A stretch of DNA of 64,000 bases from Cellulomonas chengniuliangii (GCF_024508335.1 NZ_CP101988.1:2542001-2606000), one strand, 5' to 3'; counted from the stretch's first letter, positions 43,864 through 54,542 are shown. The notes: generated from the letters alone by a model not told the origin. Translations and numbers: made by a program.

Positions 43864-44999
43864 AGACTCGGGCGACCAGCCCCCTCGCCGCCCCGACGCC
43901 CCTCGTGGTCGGTGTGACGGTGGAGCAGTGCTGGCAGCGCGTGCCGGGCGGGTCGGCGTCCTACATCGTGCAGCTGTCCGACGCCTTGGCATCGCGTCCC
44001 GACATCCAGCCCGTGGGACTTGCCGCGCGGCACGGGGGCGAGCCCCCGCCTGCCGATTTCACCCCGACGATCCCCGTGCGCTCCCTCGGGCTGCCCCGGG
44101 CCGTGCTCTACCGCGCGTGGAACCGCGTGGCAGCCCCCCGGCCGGAGTGGACCGCGCGGGACCTTGATGTCGTGCATGCCACCACCTGGGCGATCCCGCC
44201 CACCCGGCGCCCGCTCGTCGTCACCGTCCACGACGTCGCCTTCCTGCGCGACCCGTCGCACTTCACCCCGCGTGGGGTCCGGTACTTCCGGCGCTCACTG
44301 GCGAGAGCGCGTGACGAGGCCGACGCGATCATCGTGCCATCGCAGGCGACAGCCGACGACTGCCTCGACGTCGGCATCGAGCGCGACCGGTTGCACGTCG
44401 TGCCCCACGGTGTGCACCCGCCCACCACCACGTCCCACGACGCCGAGGCGTTCAGGCGGCGACATGGCCTCCCCGCGCGCTATGTGCTGTGGTGCGGCAC
44501 TCACGAGCCCCGGAAGAACCTGAACGGGCTGCTCGACGCCTTCGAGCGGCTGAGCCTCACGGACGACATCCACTTGGTGCTGGTCGGGCCGTCTGGGTGG
44601 GGTGACACGGAAGCCGGGGCCGCCCTGTCCCACCCCGAGCGCGTCCACCGGCTTGGCCACCTCAGCACGCTCGACCTCCAGGCCGCCTATGCCGGAGCGA
44701 CGGCCTTCTGCTTCCCGTCGATCTGGGAGGGGTTCGGCCTCCCCGTCCTCGAGGCCATGTCCCACGGAGTCCCGGTGGTCACGTCGGCCGGGACCTCGAT
44801 GGCAGAGATCGTCGGCGACGCCGGCATCCTCGTCGACCCGCGTGACCTCGAGGCGATCGCCGCGGCCCTCCAGCGGGCGGTCGGCGGGGACGCCGCCGCC
44901 CTCGGGGTCGCGGCGCTGCAACGGTCCCGGGACTTCACCTGGGCGCACGCCGCCGAGCAGACGGTCAGCGCGTACCGAGCGGCGCTCTCGCGCAGGTGA
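43860..44999 (+). CDS. GT4 glycosyltransferase
   Basis: 379 residues. GT-B fold: PGGSASYIVQL acceptor loop, TVHDVAFLRDP, VPSQATADDC, WCGTHEPRKNLNGLL hinge and the [16 protein letters not shown] donor-binding block. Soluble cytoplasmic enzyme. It overlaps the DUF2142 gene by 4 bases and is the last tightly coupled member of the 38733-44999 operon; the next gene has its own promoter-like box and ribosome site. Confidence 0.9.
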   Translation: MKTRATSPLAAPTPLVVGVTVEQCWQRVPGGSASYIVQLSDALASRPDIQPVGLAARHGGEPPPADFTPTIPVRSLGLPRAVLYRAWNRVAAPRPEWTARDLDVVHATTWAIPPTRRPLVVTVHDVAFLRDPSHFTPRGVRYFRRSLARARDEADAIIVPSQATADDCLDVGIERDRLHVVPHGVHPPTTTSHDAEAFRRRHGLPARYVLWCGTHEPRKNLNGLLDAFERLSLTDDIHLVLVGPSGWGDTEAGAALSHPERVHRLGHLSTLDLQAAYAGATAFCFPSIWEGFGLPVLEAMSHGVPVVTSAGTSMAEIVGDAGILVDPRDLEAIAAALQRAVGGDAAALGVAALQRSRDFTWAHAAEQTVSAYRAALSRR

Positions 45000-45029
45000 G
45001 GCGCTCGGCGTCTCGTCTTCAGCTCGGGG

Positions 45030-45060
45030 TAGCCTCGCCTTCTCCACCACCAACAAGGAG
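45030..45060 (+). promoter_or_regulatory. -10 box TAGCCT and AAGGAG ribosome site deciding the start at 45071
   Basis: TAGCCT (45030-45035) is followed by a leader of about 30 bases ending in AAGGAG (45055-45060), 10 bases before a GTG at 45071. The frame is open to a GTG at 44996 overlapping the upstream stop, but the strong ribosome site and conserved N-terminus favour 45071. Confidence 0.5.
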
Positions 45061-45070
45061 CACCGTCCTC

Positions 45071-47446
45071 GTGCATGCAGCCACTGTCGTGAGCCGCGAG
45101 ACCGCCGGCGCCGGGCTGGTCATGATCGAGAGCCTGCTGCGCCACCACCCCACTGCCACGGTTCATGTCCTCGACGTCGACGACGCGATGCCCGAGCACC
45201 TGGACTCGCGCGTGGTCGTGCGGTCGCTCGACGACCAGGACCTGGGCAGCGACGCCATTCGGCGTGCGGCACTCGCGCTGGGCCGGGAGCGGCTGGTGGA
45301 GGCCCTGCGCGCGACGCTGATCGGCGCGTTGCTGGATGAGGGAACTGACCGTGTCCTGTTCCTGGAGCCCACCTCGTTCATCCTCGGCGACTTGTCCGAT
45401 CTCGACACCGCCGCCCGGAGCCACGCTGTCGTCGCGGCGCCTCGCGTTCATGGCGCGTTGCCGATGGACGACCGCCATCCCGACGACGACGACCTGCGAG
45501 CCGCAGGGCTGACGACCGGGAGCGTGTTCGCCGTCTCGCAGGCCGCGCGCGACTTCCTTCGCTGGTGGGCCTCACGCGCGATCGACGGCTTCGCAGAGCT
45601 GCCGTGGCTGGACCACGTGTTGACGCGCCTCCCGCATGTCATCCTCCGCGACCCCGGTGTTGGTGTCTCCGCCTGGAGCATCACGACGCCGACGGACTCC
45701 CGCGACGGCGCCCTCCACCTCGATGGCGCCCCGGTGCGGCACATCAGCCTCGCCGGTTTCGACGCTCGACGCCCTTGGCTGCTCGACCCTCGACTCGCCC
45801 GTCCTCGGGTCCTGCTCAGCGAGCATCCTGCTCTCGCTGAGTTGTGCCGCTCCTACGCCGCGGCGGTCGAGACGTCGGAGCGTCAGATCGACCCCGATGG
45901 ACCGCTCAGGTTCGCGTCGCTCGGCTCCGGATTGCCGGTGCATGCGCAGGCGGGCAGCACCTACCGGCACGCGCTGGAGCTCAGCCGTCGATCGATGGCG
46001 CCTGAGCCACCTGTTCCTTTCGATCCCGCGGCGCCGGACGCGTTGCGAGAGTGGCTGCTCGAACCCGATCTCGATGGCGGGGAGCTTCGGCTGAGCCGAT
46101 ACCTGATGTCGATCTACCGCGACCGGCCCGATCTGGCCGCAGCGCTCCCCGGGGTGCCGCTCACCAACTCCACCCAGCTCGTCAGGTGGGCCGCCGACCA
46201 CGGCCAGGGTGAGGCCGCATACGACCCTGACCTGCTCGACGCCTCGGTCCGTGCCGCACGCGAGCTGCTCCCGTTGCGTGAGCTGCCGAGTCCGCGCAGC
46301 CAACGATCCGCTGGGGTCAATGTCGTGGGCTACCTCTCGGGCGAACTCGGGGTCGGCGAGTCCGCGCGGCTCATGCTGGACGCCCTCGACGCCGCCAACG
46401 TGCCTCGCAGCACGACGGCGATCTCGCGCAAGCTGCAGAGCAGGCAGCGGGCGACCTATCGCGCCTCGAGCGGCCTCCGTTTCGACACGACGCTGCTGTG
46501 CGTCAACGCGGATATGACCGCGGACGTGGTGAGCACCGTCCCTGAGCTCCTCCGGAACACCTATCGCATCGGGATGTGGTACTGGGAGGTTGAGGAGTTC
46601 CCCGCCTCGTTCGCGGGCGCCTTCGACCACGTCGACGAGGTCTGGGCTGCGACGGACTTCATCCGGGACGCCATCCAGGCTCGCACCAAGAAGCCAGTCC
46701 GGACCATCACCCCGCCCTTGCCCGCGCCCAACGTCGACCCGGCGATCACTCGCGCGGACCTCGGCTTGCCGGAGGGATTCACCTTCCTGTTCAGCTTCGA
46801 TTACCTGAGCAGCGCGGCTCGCAAGAACCCGCTCGGCTTGGTGGAGGCTTTCCGCGCGGCATTCGCCAGGAACTCGGGCCAGACACTCGTGATCAAGTCG
46901 ATCAACGCCGACGTGCGCCCAGACGAGGCGGAGCGACTCCGGATCGCGGTGGCCGACGAGCCCGACATCGTGCTCATGGAGCGCTATCTGAGCGCGAGTG
47001 AACGCGACGCGCTGATGGCCCATGCCGACTGCTACATCTCACTGCATCGTGCCGAGGGCCTCGGCCTGACGATGGCCGAGGCGATGGCGCTCGGAAAGCC
47101 GGTTATCGCGACCGGCTACAGCGGCAACATGCAGTTCATGAACGACGAGAACAGTCTCCTCGTGCCATTCGCCATGGCCACGATCGCGCCCGACGCCGCG
47201 CCCTATCCGGCCGGCGCCCGATGGGCCGAACCCGACCTCGACGCCGCCGCACAGCTCATGCAGCTCGTTCGAGACGACCCCGAGGCGGCCCGTGCCAGAG
47301 GCGAGCGCGCTGCTCTCGACATGCGTGAGCGGCACTCGGCCGCAGTGGCAGGACAACAGGTCGAGCGGCGCCTACGCGCCATCCGAGCAGGGCGCACACA
47401 GCAGAGAGCGCGGGCGCTGGGCCGGCGCGTGCTCCGGATCCGCTGA
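45071..47446 (+). CDS. Large two-part glycosyltransferase (GT8-like N-terminus, GT4 C-terminus)
   Basis: 791 residues. The first about 270 residues (VSRETAGAGLVMIESLLRHHP, then LFLEPTSFIL and a TGSVFAVSQAA stretch) look like a GT8-type nucleotide-diphospho-sugar domain in which the usual DxD may be replaced. A linker of about 150 residues leads to a GT4 domain (about 425-760) opening with VVGYLSGELGVGESAR and ending in the HRAEGLGLTMAEAMALGKP donor-binding block. The C-terminus is basic. Two active centres in one chain suggest addition of two consecutive sugars. It converges with another two-domain transferase. Confidence 0.8.
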   Translation: MHAATVVSRETAGAGLVMIESLLRHHPTATVHVLDVDDAMPEHLDSRVVVRSLDDQDLGSDAIRRAALALGRERLVEALRATLIGALLDEGTDRVLFLEPTSFILGDLSDLDTAARSHAVVAAPRVHGALPMDDRHPDDDDLRAAGLTTGSVFAVSQAARDFLRWWASRAIDGFAELPWLDHVLTRLPHVILRDPGVGVSAWSITTPTDSRDGALHLDGAPVRHISLAGFDARRPWLLDPRLARPRVLLSEHPALAELCRSYAAAVETSERQIDPDGPLRFASLGSGLPVHAQAGSTYRHALELSRRSMAPEPPVPFDPAAPDALREWLLEPDLDGGELRLSRYLMSIYRDRPDLAAALPGVPLTNSTQLVRWAADHGQGEAAYDPDLLDASVRAARELLPLRELPSPRSQRSAGVNVVGYLSGELGVGESARLMLDALDAANVPRSTTAISRKLQSRQRATYRASSGLRFDTTLLCVNADMTADVVSTVPELLRNTYRIGMWYWEVEEFPASFAGAFDHVDEVWAATDFIRDAIQARTKKPVRTITPPLPAPNVDPAITRADLGLPEGFTFLFSFDYLSSAARKNPLGLVEAFRAAFARNSGQTLVIKSINADVRPDEAERLRIAVADEPDIVLMERYLSASERDALMAHADCYISLHRAEGLGLTMAEAMALGKPVIATGYSGNMQFMNDENSLLVPFAMATIAPDAAPYPAGARWAEPDLDAAAQLMQLVRDDPEAARARGERAALDMRERHSAAVAGQQVERRLRAIRAGRTQQRARALGRRVLRIR

Positions 47447-47476
47447 AGCTGGAACCTGAGTCCGCTCGCCCCGCGC

Positions 47477-49993
47477 CTAGTCCTCCTCGGGGCCGGTCTT
47501 GCCGGTGGTGACCCGTCGGACCCTGCCCGCCGCACGGCGTGCGACTTCCTTGACCCCGCCCGCAGCGAGGTACTCGCGCATCAGCGCGACGTCAGACCGC
47601 ACACCACCGCGAGGCTTGGCGAACGGGCGAGCCGTCGACGCGCCCGCACCAAGGACGTGTTCCAGGTCGGCCGCGCGGCGCGGCAGACGACAGAACGCGA
47701 CGAGCGGCTCGAGGACGTTCTGCCACGTGTACTGCTGCGCCACCGCTGCGACGTTCGCCTTCGCCCGCGCGATTGCCGCCTCGTCGAACAAGTAGGTCTC
47801 CAACGCGGCCTCGAGCGCGTCAACGTCCTTGGGCGGCACTGTGGCCCCCAGCCCATGCTGGTCGATGACCGTCGCGAAGGTGTCCCCTTCTGTGGCGACG
47901 ATCGGCAGGTTGGCCCACAGGTAGTCGAGGATCCGTGTCCGGAAGCTGAAGGCCGTCTCGATGTGGTGGAAGTGCGTCGAGACGCCCAGGTCCCCATCCA
48001 GCAGGTAGTCGGCGCGCTCCGCATAGGGCACCCAGCCCTCATTGAAGAACACATGCGTCCCGGTGAGGCCGAGCTCGTCGGAGAGCTGCTGCAACTCCCA
48101 GGCGATCTTCATGTCGGGCACGCCGGGGTTCGGGTGCTTCAGGCCCATGAAGTAGAGACGAACATCAGGGTGCCGAACCCGGAGCCGATCCACGGCGCGC
48201 ACGAGCGTGAGCGGGTCGAACCAGTTGTAGACGCCGCCGCCCCAGATGATGACCTTGTCGTCGAGGCCGATACCCGGCACGACGCCCTTGATCGCGTGCC
48301 GCGACTGGACGGGCGGCTCGCCAGGGATCCCGAAGGGCACGACGCCGACGAGCCCGCCCAGGCTCTCGTCCTCGTCGTAGACCGCCGCGTTGATCCGGCC
48401 CTGGCCCGCGAGCTGGCCGAGCCAGAAGTCACGCTGCTTCTCCGAGGCGCACACCACGTAGTCGGCTCGGCGCAACTGGTCGTTGAGCACGCGCGTCGTC
48501 TCACGGATCGACACGGCCCGGCCCCCGGCCCCGAGGTCCTTGGCCTGCTCGAGCTGCTCGAGGTGCATCGGGTCGTAGACGTCGGCGACCAGGATCTTCG
48601 AGCTTCCCATCAGCCATGGCGCGGCTTCGAGGAGGAAGCCCTGGAAAACGATGACGTCGGCCCAGTCGGTATGCTCGCGGAGCCTGACCCCGCCATTGGC
48701 GACCACGACGTCGAACGTCTCGCTGGTGACCTTCGCGCCTGCCGTCGACAGCAGCCGGACGTCGTGCTCTGCTCCCAGCGCCGTGGCGATCTCCCAGGCG
48801 CGGATCGCGGGGCCCGCCATCCTGTCGAGCAGCGGCTCACCGGTGACGACCAGAATCCGCTGCCGCGACACGAAGTGCTGCGCGATCCCGAACGCCTCGA
48901 CCAGGTGGTCGTGGCCCGCGAGATAACTGGGGATTCCGTAGGCGGGCTCGATCGCGTGACGGAACAGCGGGAAGAGCTCACGGTCGCTCCGTCGCCGCGA
49001 TGCTTGCAGCGTCGCGCGCGACTTCATGAGGCTCGGCAACTGCTCGACGAAGTAGTCGATCGCATACGGCCCGGTGAGGGCCATCTTGTCGACCTCGACG
49101 GTCCCGACCTTGTCGCCACCGGGCGACCGTTGCAGGTCGAGCAGGGTCGCGTCGGTGTCGGTGCGGGCGATCGAGCGCCGCACGGCGAGAGCCATCGCGG
49201 CCGGCAGCGCCTTCGCGAGCGACTCGTCGTCGAGGTTCTTGTACATGGACATCAGCGCGTTGCGCTCGAGCAGGTAGCTCTCGCGGAAGTCGCCGAACTT
49301 CTTCATCGTCACGTGGTGGCGGTGGTACGCCACCGACTCCGGGACGTAGCGGACCCGGTAGCCCAGCAGGTTCAGCCGCCAGCCCAGGTCGACGTCCTCG
49401 TAGAACATGAAGAACCGCTCGTCGAAGCCGCCGACCTCTCGGAACAGCCCCGTGGGCATGAACATCGCCGCGCCGGTGCCGAACAGCACGTCCTTCGGCG
49501 TGTCGTACTCGCTCGAGTCGGGCCATTCCGTCTCGCGCTTGTAGCCCATCCCGAACCAGGTCAGCGAACCGTCGACGTAGTCGACCTTCGTCCCTTCCCA
49601 GTCCAGCACCTTGCTGGCCACCGCGCCGATGGTCGCGTCGGCGCTCATCGCTTCCACAGCGGCGGAGATCCACTGAGAGCCGGGGCGGGCGTCATTGTTG
49701 ATGAAGCCCACCCACTCCCCCGAGCTGTGGGCGACTCCGAGGTTGCAGCCGCCGGCGAAGCCCAGGTTGCCACCGGACTCGACGACGATCGCCTGGGGGA
49801 ACGCCTCCCGGATGCGCCCGGCGGAGCCGTCCTGCGAGTCGTTGTCGACGACCACCAGTTCCAGCTGCTCAACCGGCCACTCGACCTCGTCGAAGTACCG
49901 CAGGCACGCGATCGTGTCGTCGGCGCCCTTGTAGTTGACCAGGACGACCGAGACGACGCCCTTGCGCGTCTCCCGGGTCGGAGCGGAGCTCAT
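47477..49993 (-). CDS. Bifunctional GT2-GT4 glycosyltransferase
   Basis: 838 residues. Residues 12-300 are a GT2 domain of rhamnosyltransferase type: VSVVLVNYKGAD, LVVVDNDSQDGS, GGNLGFAGGCNLG, FINNDARPG and FYEDVDLGWRL. Residues 380-790 are a GT4 domain with VVTGEPLLDRMAGPAIR, WGGGVYNWFDPLT and a TAFSFRTRILDYLWANLP block. A basic tail ends the chain. The GT2 and GT4 sites probably act in turn on the same chain, as in other fused capsule enzymes. The ATG follows GGGAGAGGC and overlaps the stop of the Gmd-like gene by 4 bases. Confidence 0.9.
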   Translation of the reverse strand: MSSAPTRETRKGVVSVVLVNYKGADDTIACLRYFDEVEWPVEQLELVVVDNDSQDGSAGRIREAFPQAIVVESGGNLGFAGGCNLGVAHSSGEWVGFINNDARPGSQWISAAVEAMSADATIGAVASKVLDWEGTKVDYVDGSLTWFGMGYKRETEWPDSSEYDTPKDVLFGTGAAMFMPTGLFREVGGFDERFFMFYEDVDLGWRLNLLGYRVRYVPESVAYHRHHVTMKKFGDFRESYLLERNALMSMYKNLDDESLAKALPAAMALAVRRSIARTDTDATLLDLQRSPGGDKVGTVEVDKMALTGPYAIDYFVEQLPSLMKSRATLQASRRRSDRELFPLFRHAIEPAYGIPSYLAGHDHLVEAFGIAQHFVSRQRILVVTGEPLLDRMAGPAIRAWEIATALGAEHDVRLLSTAGAKVTSETFDVVVANGGVRLREHTDWADVIVFQGFLLEAAPWLMGSSKILVADVYDPMHLEQLEQAKDLGAGGRAVSIRETTRVLNDQLRRADYVVCASEKQRDFWLGQLAGQGRINAAVYDEDESLGGLVGVVPFGIPGEPPVQSRHAIKGVVPGIGLDDKVIIWGGGVYNWFDPLTLVRAVDRLRVRHPDVRLYFMGLKHPNPGVPDMKIAWELQQLSDELGLTGTHVFFNEGWVPYAERADYLLDGDLGVSTHFHHIETAFSFRTRILDYLWANLPIVATEGDTFATVIDQHGLGATVPPKDVDALEAALETYLFDEAAIARAKANVAAVAQQYTWQNVLEPLVAFCRLPRRAADLEHVLGAGASTARPFAKPRGGVRSDVALMREYLAAGGVKEVARRAAGRVRRVTTGKTGPEED

Positions 49994-50964
49994 GCCTCTC
50001 CCTCAAGCAGTTGACGATCATGGTCGACCATGCGGGCAACCATGGTGCGGAAGTCGACTGTGGGCGACCACCCGAGCTCACGATGCGCCTTCGCCGCGTC
50101 TCCCACCTGTTCAGTGGCGTCCACCGGCCGCACGAAGGCTGGATCTGTGCTGACGTGAGCGGACCAGTCGTCAATGCCAGCGCGGGAGAAGGCCGCTGCG
50201 ACGAAGTCCTCGACCGAGTGGGTGCGCCCCGTCGCAACCACGAAGTCGTCGGCCACGACGTGGCGTGCCGCCCGCACGATGGCATCGACGTAGTCCGGGG
50301 CCCAGCCCCAGTCGCGCCGGGCATCGAGGTTCCCAAGGACCAGCTCACCGCGGCCATCCCGTGCGATCCGTGCGGCCGCCTGCGTGATCTTGCGCGTGAC
50401 GAAACTCGGCGGCCTGAGCGGGGACTCGTGATTGAACAGGATGCACGCGGCGACGTGCAGGCCCCGCCCTCGGTACACGTGCGCCATGTGGTGCGCATAG
50501 GCCTTCGCTGCACCGTACGGCGACACAGGACGGATCTCGGTCTGCTCGTCCTGCGGCGACACACGGGGCTGGCCGAAGATCTCCGCGCTCGAGGCTTGCA
50601 CCACCCGCACCGCACGCCCGCGTTGCTCCTGGAGCTGCCATGCGGCGGCGAAGATCTCCGCCGCGGCCAGTCCAGAGAGCAGGCCGGTCAGCACAGGCTC
50701 CTGCCAGGAGAACCCCACCGAGCTGACGCCGGCGAGGTGGTAGACCTCATCGGGATCCACCTCGCAGATCAGGCCCCGCAGCGCTGGCCCATCGGACAAG
50801 TCGACTTCGTGCAGCACCACCTCGGGGTGCGCCGAAGACAGGTCCCTGGCCAACCCGTCACCGGGCCGCACCATCCCGTGCACCTCGACGCCCTCGCGGA
50901 GGAGGCGCTGACGAAGAAAAGTGCCGTCCTGCCCGGTGATCCCGGTGACGAGCGCAACCGTCAC
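49990..50964 (-). CDS. GDP-mannose 4,6-dehydratase-type enzyme, possibly the 4-keto reductase (RMD)
   Basis: 324 residues. Extended short-chain dehydrogenase with GITGQDG, VYHLAGVSSVGFSW, SSAEIFG, SPYGAAKAYAHH (Tyr/Lys) and a NHESPLRPPSFVTRKITQA block, so clearly a Gmd relative and paralogue of the gene 4 bases upstream. Compared with that copy it is more diverged in the N-terminal nucleotide region. In bacteria making GDP-D-rhamnose, gmd and the related reductase rmd are adjacent, so this may be the reductase; a second dehydratase is the alternative. GTG start at 50964. Confidence 0.78.
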   Translation of the reverse strand: MTVALVTGITGQDGTFLRQRLLREGVEVHGMVRPGDGLARDLSSAHPEVVLHEVDLSDGPALRGLICEVDPDEVYHLAGVSSVGFSWQEPVLTGLLSGLAAAEIFAAAWQLQEQRGRAVRVVQASSAEIFGQPRVSPQDEQTEIRPVSPYGAAKAYAHHMAHVYRGRGLHVAACILFNHESPLRPPSFVTRKITQAAARIARDGRGELVLGNLDARRDWGWAPDYVDAIVRAARHVVADDFVVATGRTHSVEDFVAAAFSRAGIDDWSAHVSTDPAFVRPVDATEQVGDAAKAHRELGWSPTVDFRTMVARMVDHDRQLLEGEA

Positions 50965-50968
50965 TTGG

Positions 50969-51955
<987 letters not shown>

Positions 51956-51990
51956 GATTCCTCGTGGTCAGAGAGACGGTGGCCTCGCCG

Positions 51991-51996
51991 ATCGTA
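51991..51996 (-). promoter_or_regulatory. -10 box TACGAT for the gmd operon
   Basis: On the minus strand TACGAT lies 36 bases upstream of the gmd ATG, leaving a short leader with an ACGAGGAATC ribosome site. No good -35 match at 17 bases. Confidence 0.4.
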
Positions 51997-52041
51997 CAGT
52001 CATCGAGCAGCCGAAGACTCTGCGCTGACGGGCTCGGCGCC

Positions 52042-52047
52042 TATGAT
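52042..52047 (+). promoter_or_regulatory. -10 box TATGAT, leaderless spacing, for the FkbM gene
   Basis: TATGAT, one mismatch from the TATAAT consensus, is followed by GTCCGC and then the GTG at 52054. No ribosome site is present. This is the clearest leaderless start in the window. The same GTCCGC-GTG junction recurs at the GT4 gene at 62306. Confidence 0.6.
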
Positions 52048-52053
52048 GTCCGC

Positions 52054-53001
52054 GTGTCGACCCCCCCATTCGTATCCTTCGCCCAGAACGGCGAGGACGT
52101 CGTCCTCTGGCGTGTTCTACACAGCCTCCCCCAGGGCAGGTATGTCGAGGTGGGGGCGAACCATCCCCGTGTCGACTCCATCTCACGCGCCTTCTATGAC
52201 CGTGGCTGGTCGGGCATCACCATCGAGCCCGTCCCCCACTTCGCAGACCTCCATCGTGAGGAGCGCCCTCGTGACCGCTTCGTCGAAGCAGCGGTGAGCA
52301 GCACCCCAGAGGCGCACATCCAGCTGCACATGGTGAAGGGCACGGGCCTGTCGACTGTCGTCGACGCCGTGAGCTCGGAGCATGCGCGAGCCGGCATCGC
52401 GCATGAGGACATCACCGTGCCCGTCGTGCGGCTCGACGACCTGCTCGACGACGCGGGCTGGCAGGGCGAGGACATCCACTTCGTCGTGATCGATGTGGAA
52501 GGCGCCGAGCGCTCCGCGCTCGAGACCATCGACCTCCGCAAGTGGCGGCCGTGGATCCTCGTGATCGAGTCGACGGCGCCCAACTCCACGACGCCGACCC
52601 ACGATGAGTGGGAGGAGCTCGTCGTGGACGCCGGCTACGAGTTCTGCCTCTTCGACGGCGTGTCTCGGTTCTACCTGGCGCAGGAGCACGCGGCGCAGCT
52701 CCGCGCCGCACTGTCCTACCCCGTATGCGCCCACGACGAGTTCGTCCGCGCACACGACCTTGCGCTCAAGGCCGAGCGGGAGGCGCTGCTCGACCAGGTC
52801 GTGCACTGGCGCACCACCGCCCTCGCCGGTTGGGCGGAGATCGCTGCCAAGACCGAGCCGGACGTCGATCCGGCCCTGGAGCAGGAGGTGGAGCGGCTTC
52901 GGGCGGAGCTCGCCGCCATGCACGAGACGCTGTCGTGGAAGGTCACAGGAGGGCTTCGGCTCGCGCGGCGAGCCATGGGAGCGGCGAGGCGCTCACGATG
53001 A
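52054..53001 (+). CDS. FkbM-family methyltransferase
   Basis: 315 residues from the leaderless GTG at 52054. SAM-binding core: QNGEDVVLWRVL, YVEVGANHP motif I, an IEPVPHFADL strand, and VVIDVEGAERSALETIDL, all typical of FkbM-type O-methyltransferases that modify sugars. The C-terminal 60 residues form a coiled-coil-like helix (DPALEQEVERLRAELAAMHE) followed by a WKVTGGLRL motif often found at the end of glycan-locus proteins. It overlaps the next GT4 gene by 4 bases, so the methylated substrate is probably the product of that gene pair. Confidence 0.87.
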   Translation: MSTPPFVSFAQNGEDVVLWRVLHSLPQGRYVEVGANHPRVDSISRAFYDRGWSGITIEPVPHFADLHREERPRDRFVEAAVSSTPEAHIQLHMVKGTGLSTVVDAVSSEHARAGIAHEDITVPVVRLDDLLDDAGWQGEDIHFVVIDVEGAERSALETIDLRKWRPWILVIESTAPNSTTPTHDEWEELVVDAGYEFCLFDGVSRFYLAQEHAAQLRAALSYPVCAHDEFVRAHDLALKAEREALLDQVVHWRTTALAGWAEIAAKTEPDVDPALEQEVERLRAELAAMHETLSWKVTGGLRLARRAMGAARRSR

Positions 53002-54542
53002 CCTCGACGATCGAGGCGTCCGCTGTGTTGACGGCCCTCGACCAGCGGTTGTTGACGGCGGCCACTGTGCTGGCGCCGCAAGCCGTTCCCGCGCCTCTGC
53101 CCACGGCAGTCGGCGAGGTGTCTGCCGCACTCCTGCCCACCCTCATCGCCGCCTGTCGAGGCGCCGACAAGCATGACGCCCGATGGCTCGTCTGGACAGC
53201 GGTGACCGGGACCTTCCCCACGCCGAACTCGCATCGGCGGTTCTCCCGGCGCCTTGAGCTCGTGCCCGATCACGTGGCGGAGACGTGGCTACTGGAGTGT
53301 GCGCTCGCACCCGCGCATCGACGATCGGCCCGCCTCCCGATGAGCCTCGTCGCGCACGGCGTCGTGGCCGACGTCGACTTCTGCGCACGCCATGACACTC
53401 ATACGGGTATCCAGCGCGTTGTGCGCGGTGTGATGCCGAGGTGGGCGAGCGCGCATGACATCACCGCTACCGCGTGGGTGGACGACTACACCGCGATGCG
53501 CAGCCTCGCCCCCCACGAGCACACCCGCGTCTTCCAGCACCAGGAGTCGCTGGCGAACGCTGTCGACGACCTGACACCACGCGCCGAGGGCCAGCTCGTC
53601 GTGCCCTGGAAGAGCGTCGTCGTCCTGCCTGACGTCCCCAACCCGGGGAGCAGCGACGCGCTGTCGGCGCTCGCCCAATTCTCGGGGAACACGCTGTCGC
53701 TGATCGGGTACGACATGATCCCCGTCACCAGCGGCGAGACGCGCCCCCCAGCCGACTCGGTCACCTTCGCGCAGTATCTGACCGTCGTGAAGCACGCGCA
53801 CCGAGTCGCCGGCATCAGCAGGTCGGCGACGACCGAGTTCGCCGGGTACGCGAGCGCGCTGAGCGCCCAGGGCATGGTCGGCCCGCACGTCACCGAAGTG
53901 CCGCTCACCGAGGAGGCCCCGAGCCCCGAGGCGGGCGATCGGACGCCTCACCAGCGGGAACGCCCGCTCGTCGTCTGCATCGGGACGCATGAGCCGCACA
54001 AGAACCACCGGACGATCCTGCACGCGGCCGAGCGGCTGTGGCGTCAAGGCCTGGACTTCGAGCTGCGCCTCATCGGGAAGGGCGGCTGGACCGACGCCGC
54101 CATCGCACCCGGCATCGCGCGCCTCACAGCCGCTGACCGGCCACTCGACATCGTCCGCGATGCCTCCGACGACGAGCTGTGGGCCTCGCTTCGAGCCGCG
54201 GCCTTCACTGTCTTCATCTCGTTGCACGAGGGGTACGGTCTTCCTGTCGCCGAATCACTGTCATGCGGCACACCCGTCATCACGTCGAACTTCGGCAGCC
54301 AGCAGGAGATCGCTCAGAATGGCGGGTGCTTGACCGTGGACCCTCGGGACGACGACGCCGTGACCGATGCCATGCGCCTCCTCCTGACGGATGCCACGTT
54401 GAGGGACCGGCTGAGGGCTGAGGCCCTTGCACGCCCCCAGCGCACCTGGGACCAATACGCGGAGGAACTCTGGGAGGCGCTTGTGGCGCCCCCTGACAGC
54501 GCCTCGACCGACGCACGCACCGTGAGGGACAGCATTTCGTGA
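52998..54542 (+). CDS. GT4 glycosyltransferase with N-terminal extension
   Basis: 514 residues. A helical N-terminal part of about 110 residues precedes a GT4 domain: DTHTGIQRVVRGV acceptor loop, VVPWKSVVVLPD, LAQFSGNTLSLIGYDMIP, CIGTHEPHKNH hinge and LHEGYGLPVAESLSCG donor block. It is a paralogue of the following gene, which has the same VVPWK, LAQFSGN and EGxGLPVAESL landmarks in the same order, so the pair arose by tandem duplication. Overlaps both neighbours by 4 bases. Confidence 0.9.
   Translation: MTSTIEASAVLTALDQRLLTAATVLAPQAVPAPLPTAVGEVSAALLPTLIAACRGADKHDARWLVWTAVTGTFPTPNSHRRFSRRLELVPDHVAETWLLECALAPAHRRSARLPMSLVAHGVVADVDFCARHDTHTGIQRVVRGVMPRWASAHDITATAWVDDYTAMRSLAPHEHTRVFQHQESLANAVDDLTPRAEGQLVVPWKSVVVLPDVPNPGSSDALSALAQFSGNTLSLIGYDMIPVTSGETRPPADSVTFAQYLTVVKHAHRVAGISRSATTEFAGYASALSAQGMVGPHVTEVPLTEEAPSPEAGDRTPHQRERPLVVCIGTHEPHKNHRTILHAAERLWRQGLDFELRLIGKGGWTDAAIAPGIARLTAADRPLDIVRDASDDELWASLRAAAFTVFISLHEGYGLPVAESLSCGTPVITSNFGSQQEIAQNGGCLTVDPRDDDAVTDAMRLLLTDATLRDRLRAEALARPQRTWDQYAEELWEALVAPPDSASTDARTVRDSIS

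Noticed and set aside
44996-45070. GTG at 44996, overlapping the previous stop, as start of the large GT gene
   Set aside because: The AAGGAG ribosome site and family-like N-terminus point to the GTG at 45071; the extra 25 residues are Ser/Pro rich.
47657-50014. Long plus-strand open frame (785 codons) opposite the bifunctional GT2-GT4 gene
   Set aside because: Antisense shadow of a gene with clear GT2 and GT4 motifs; the composition is unlike a folded protein.
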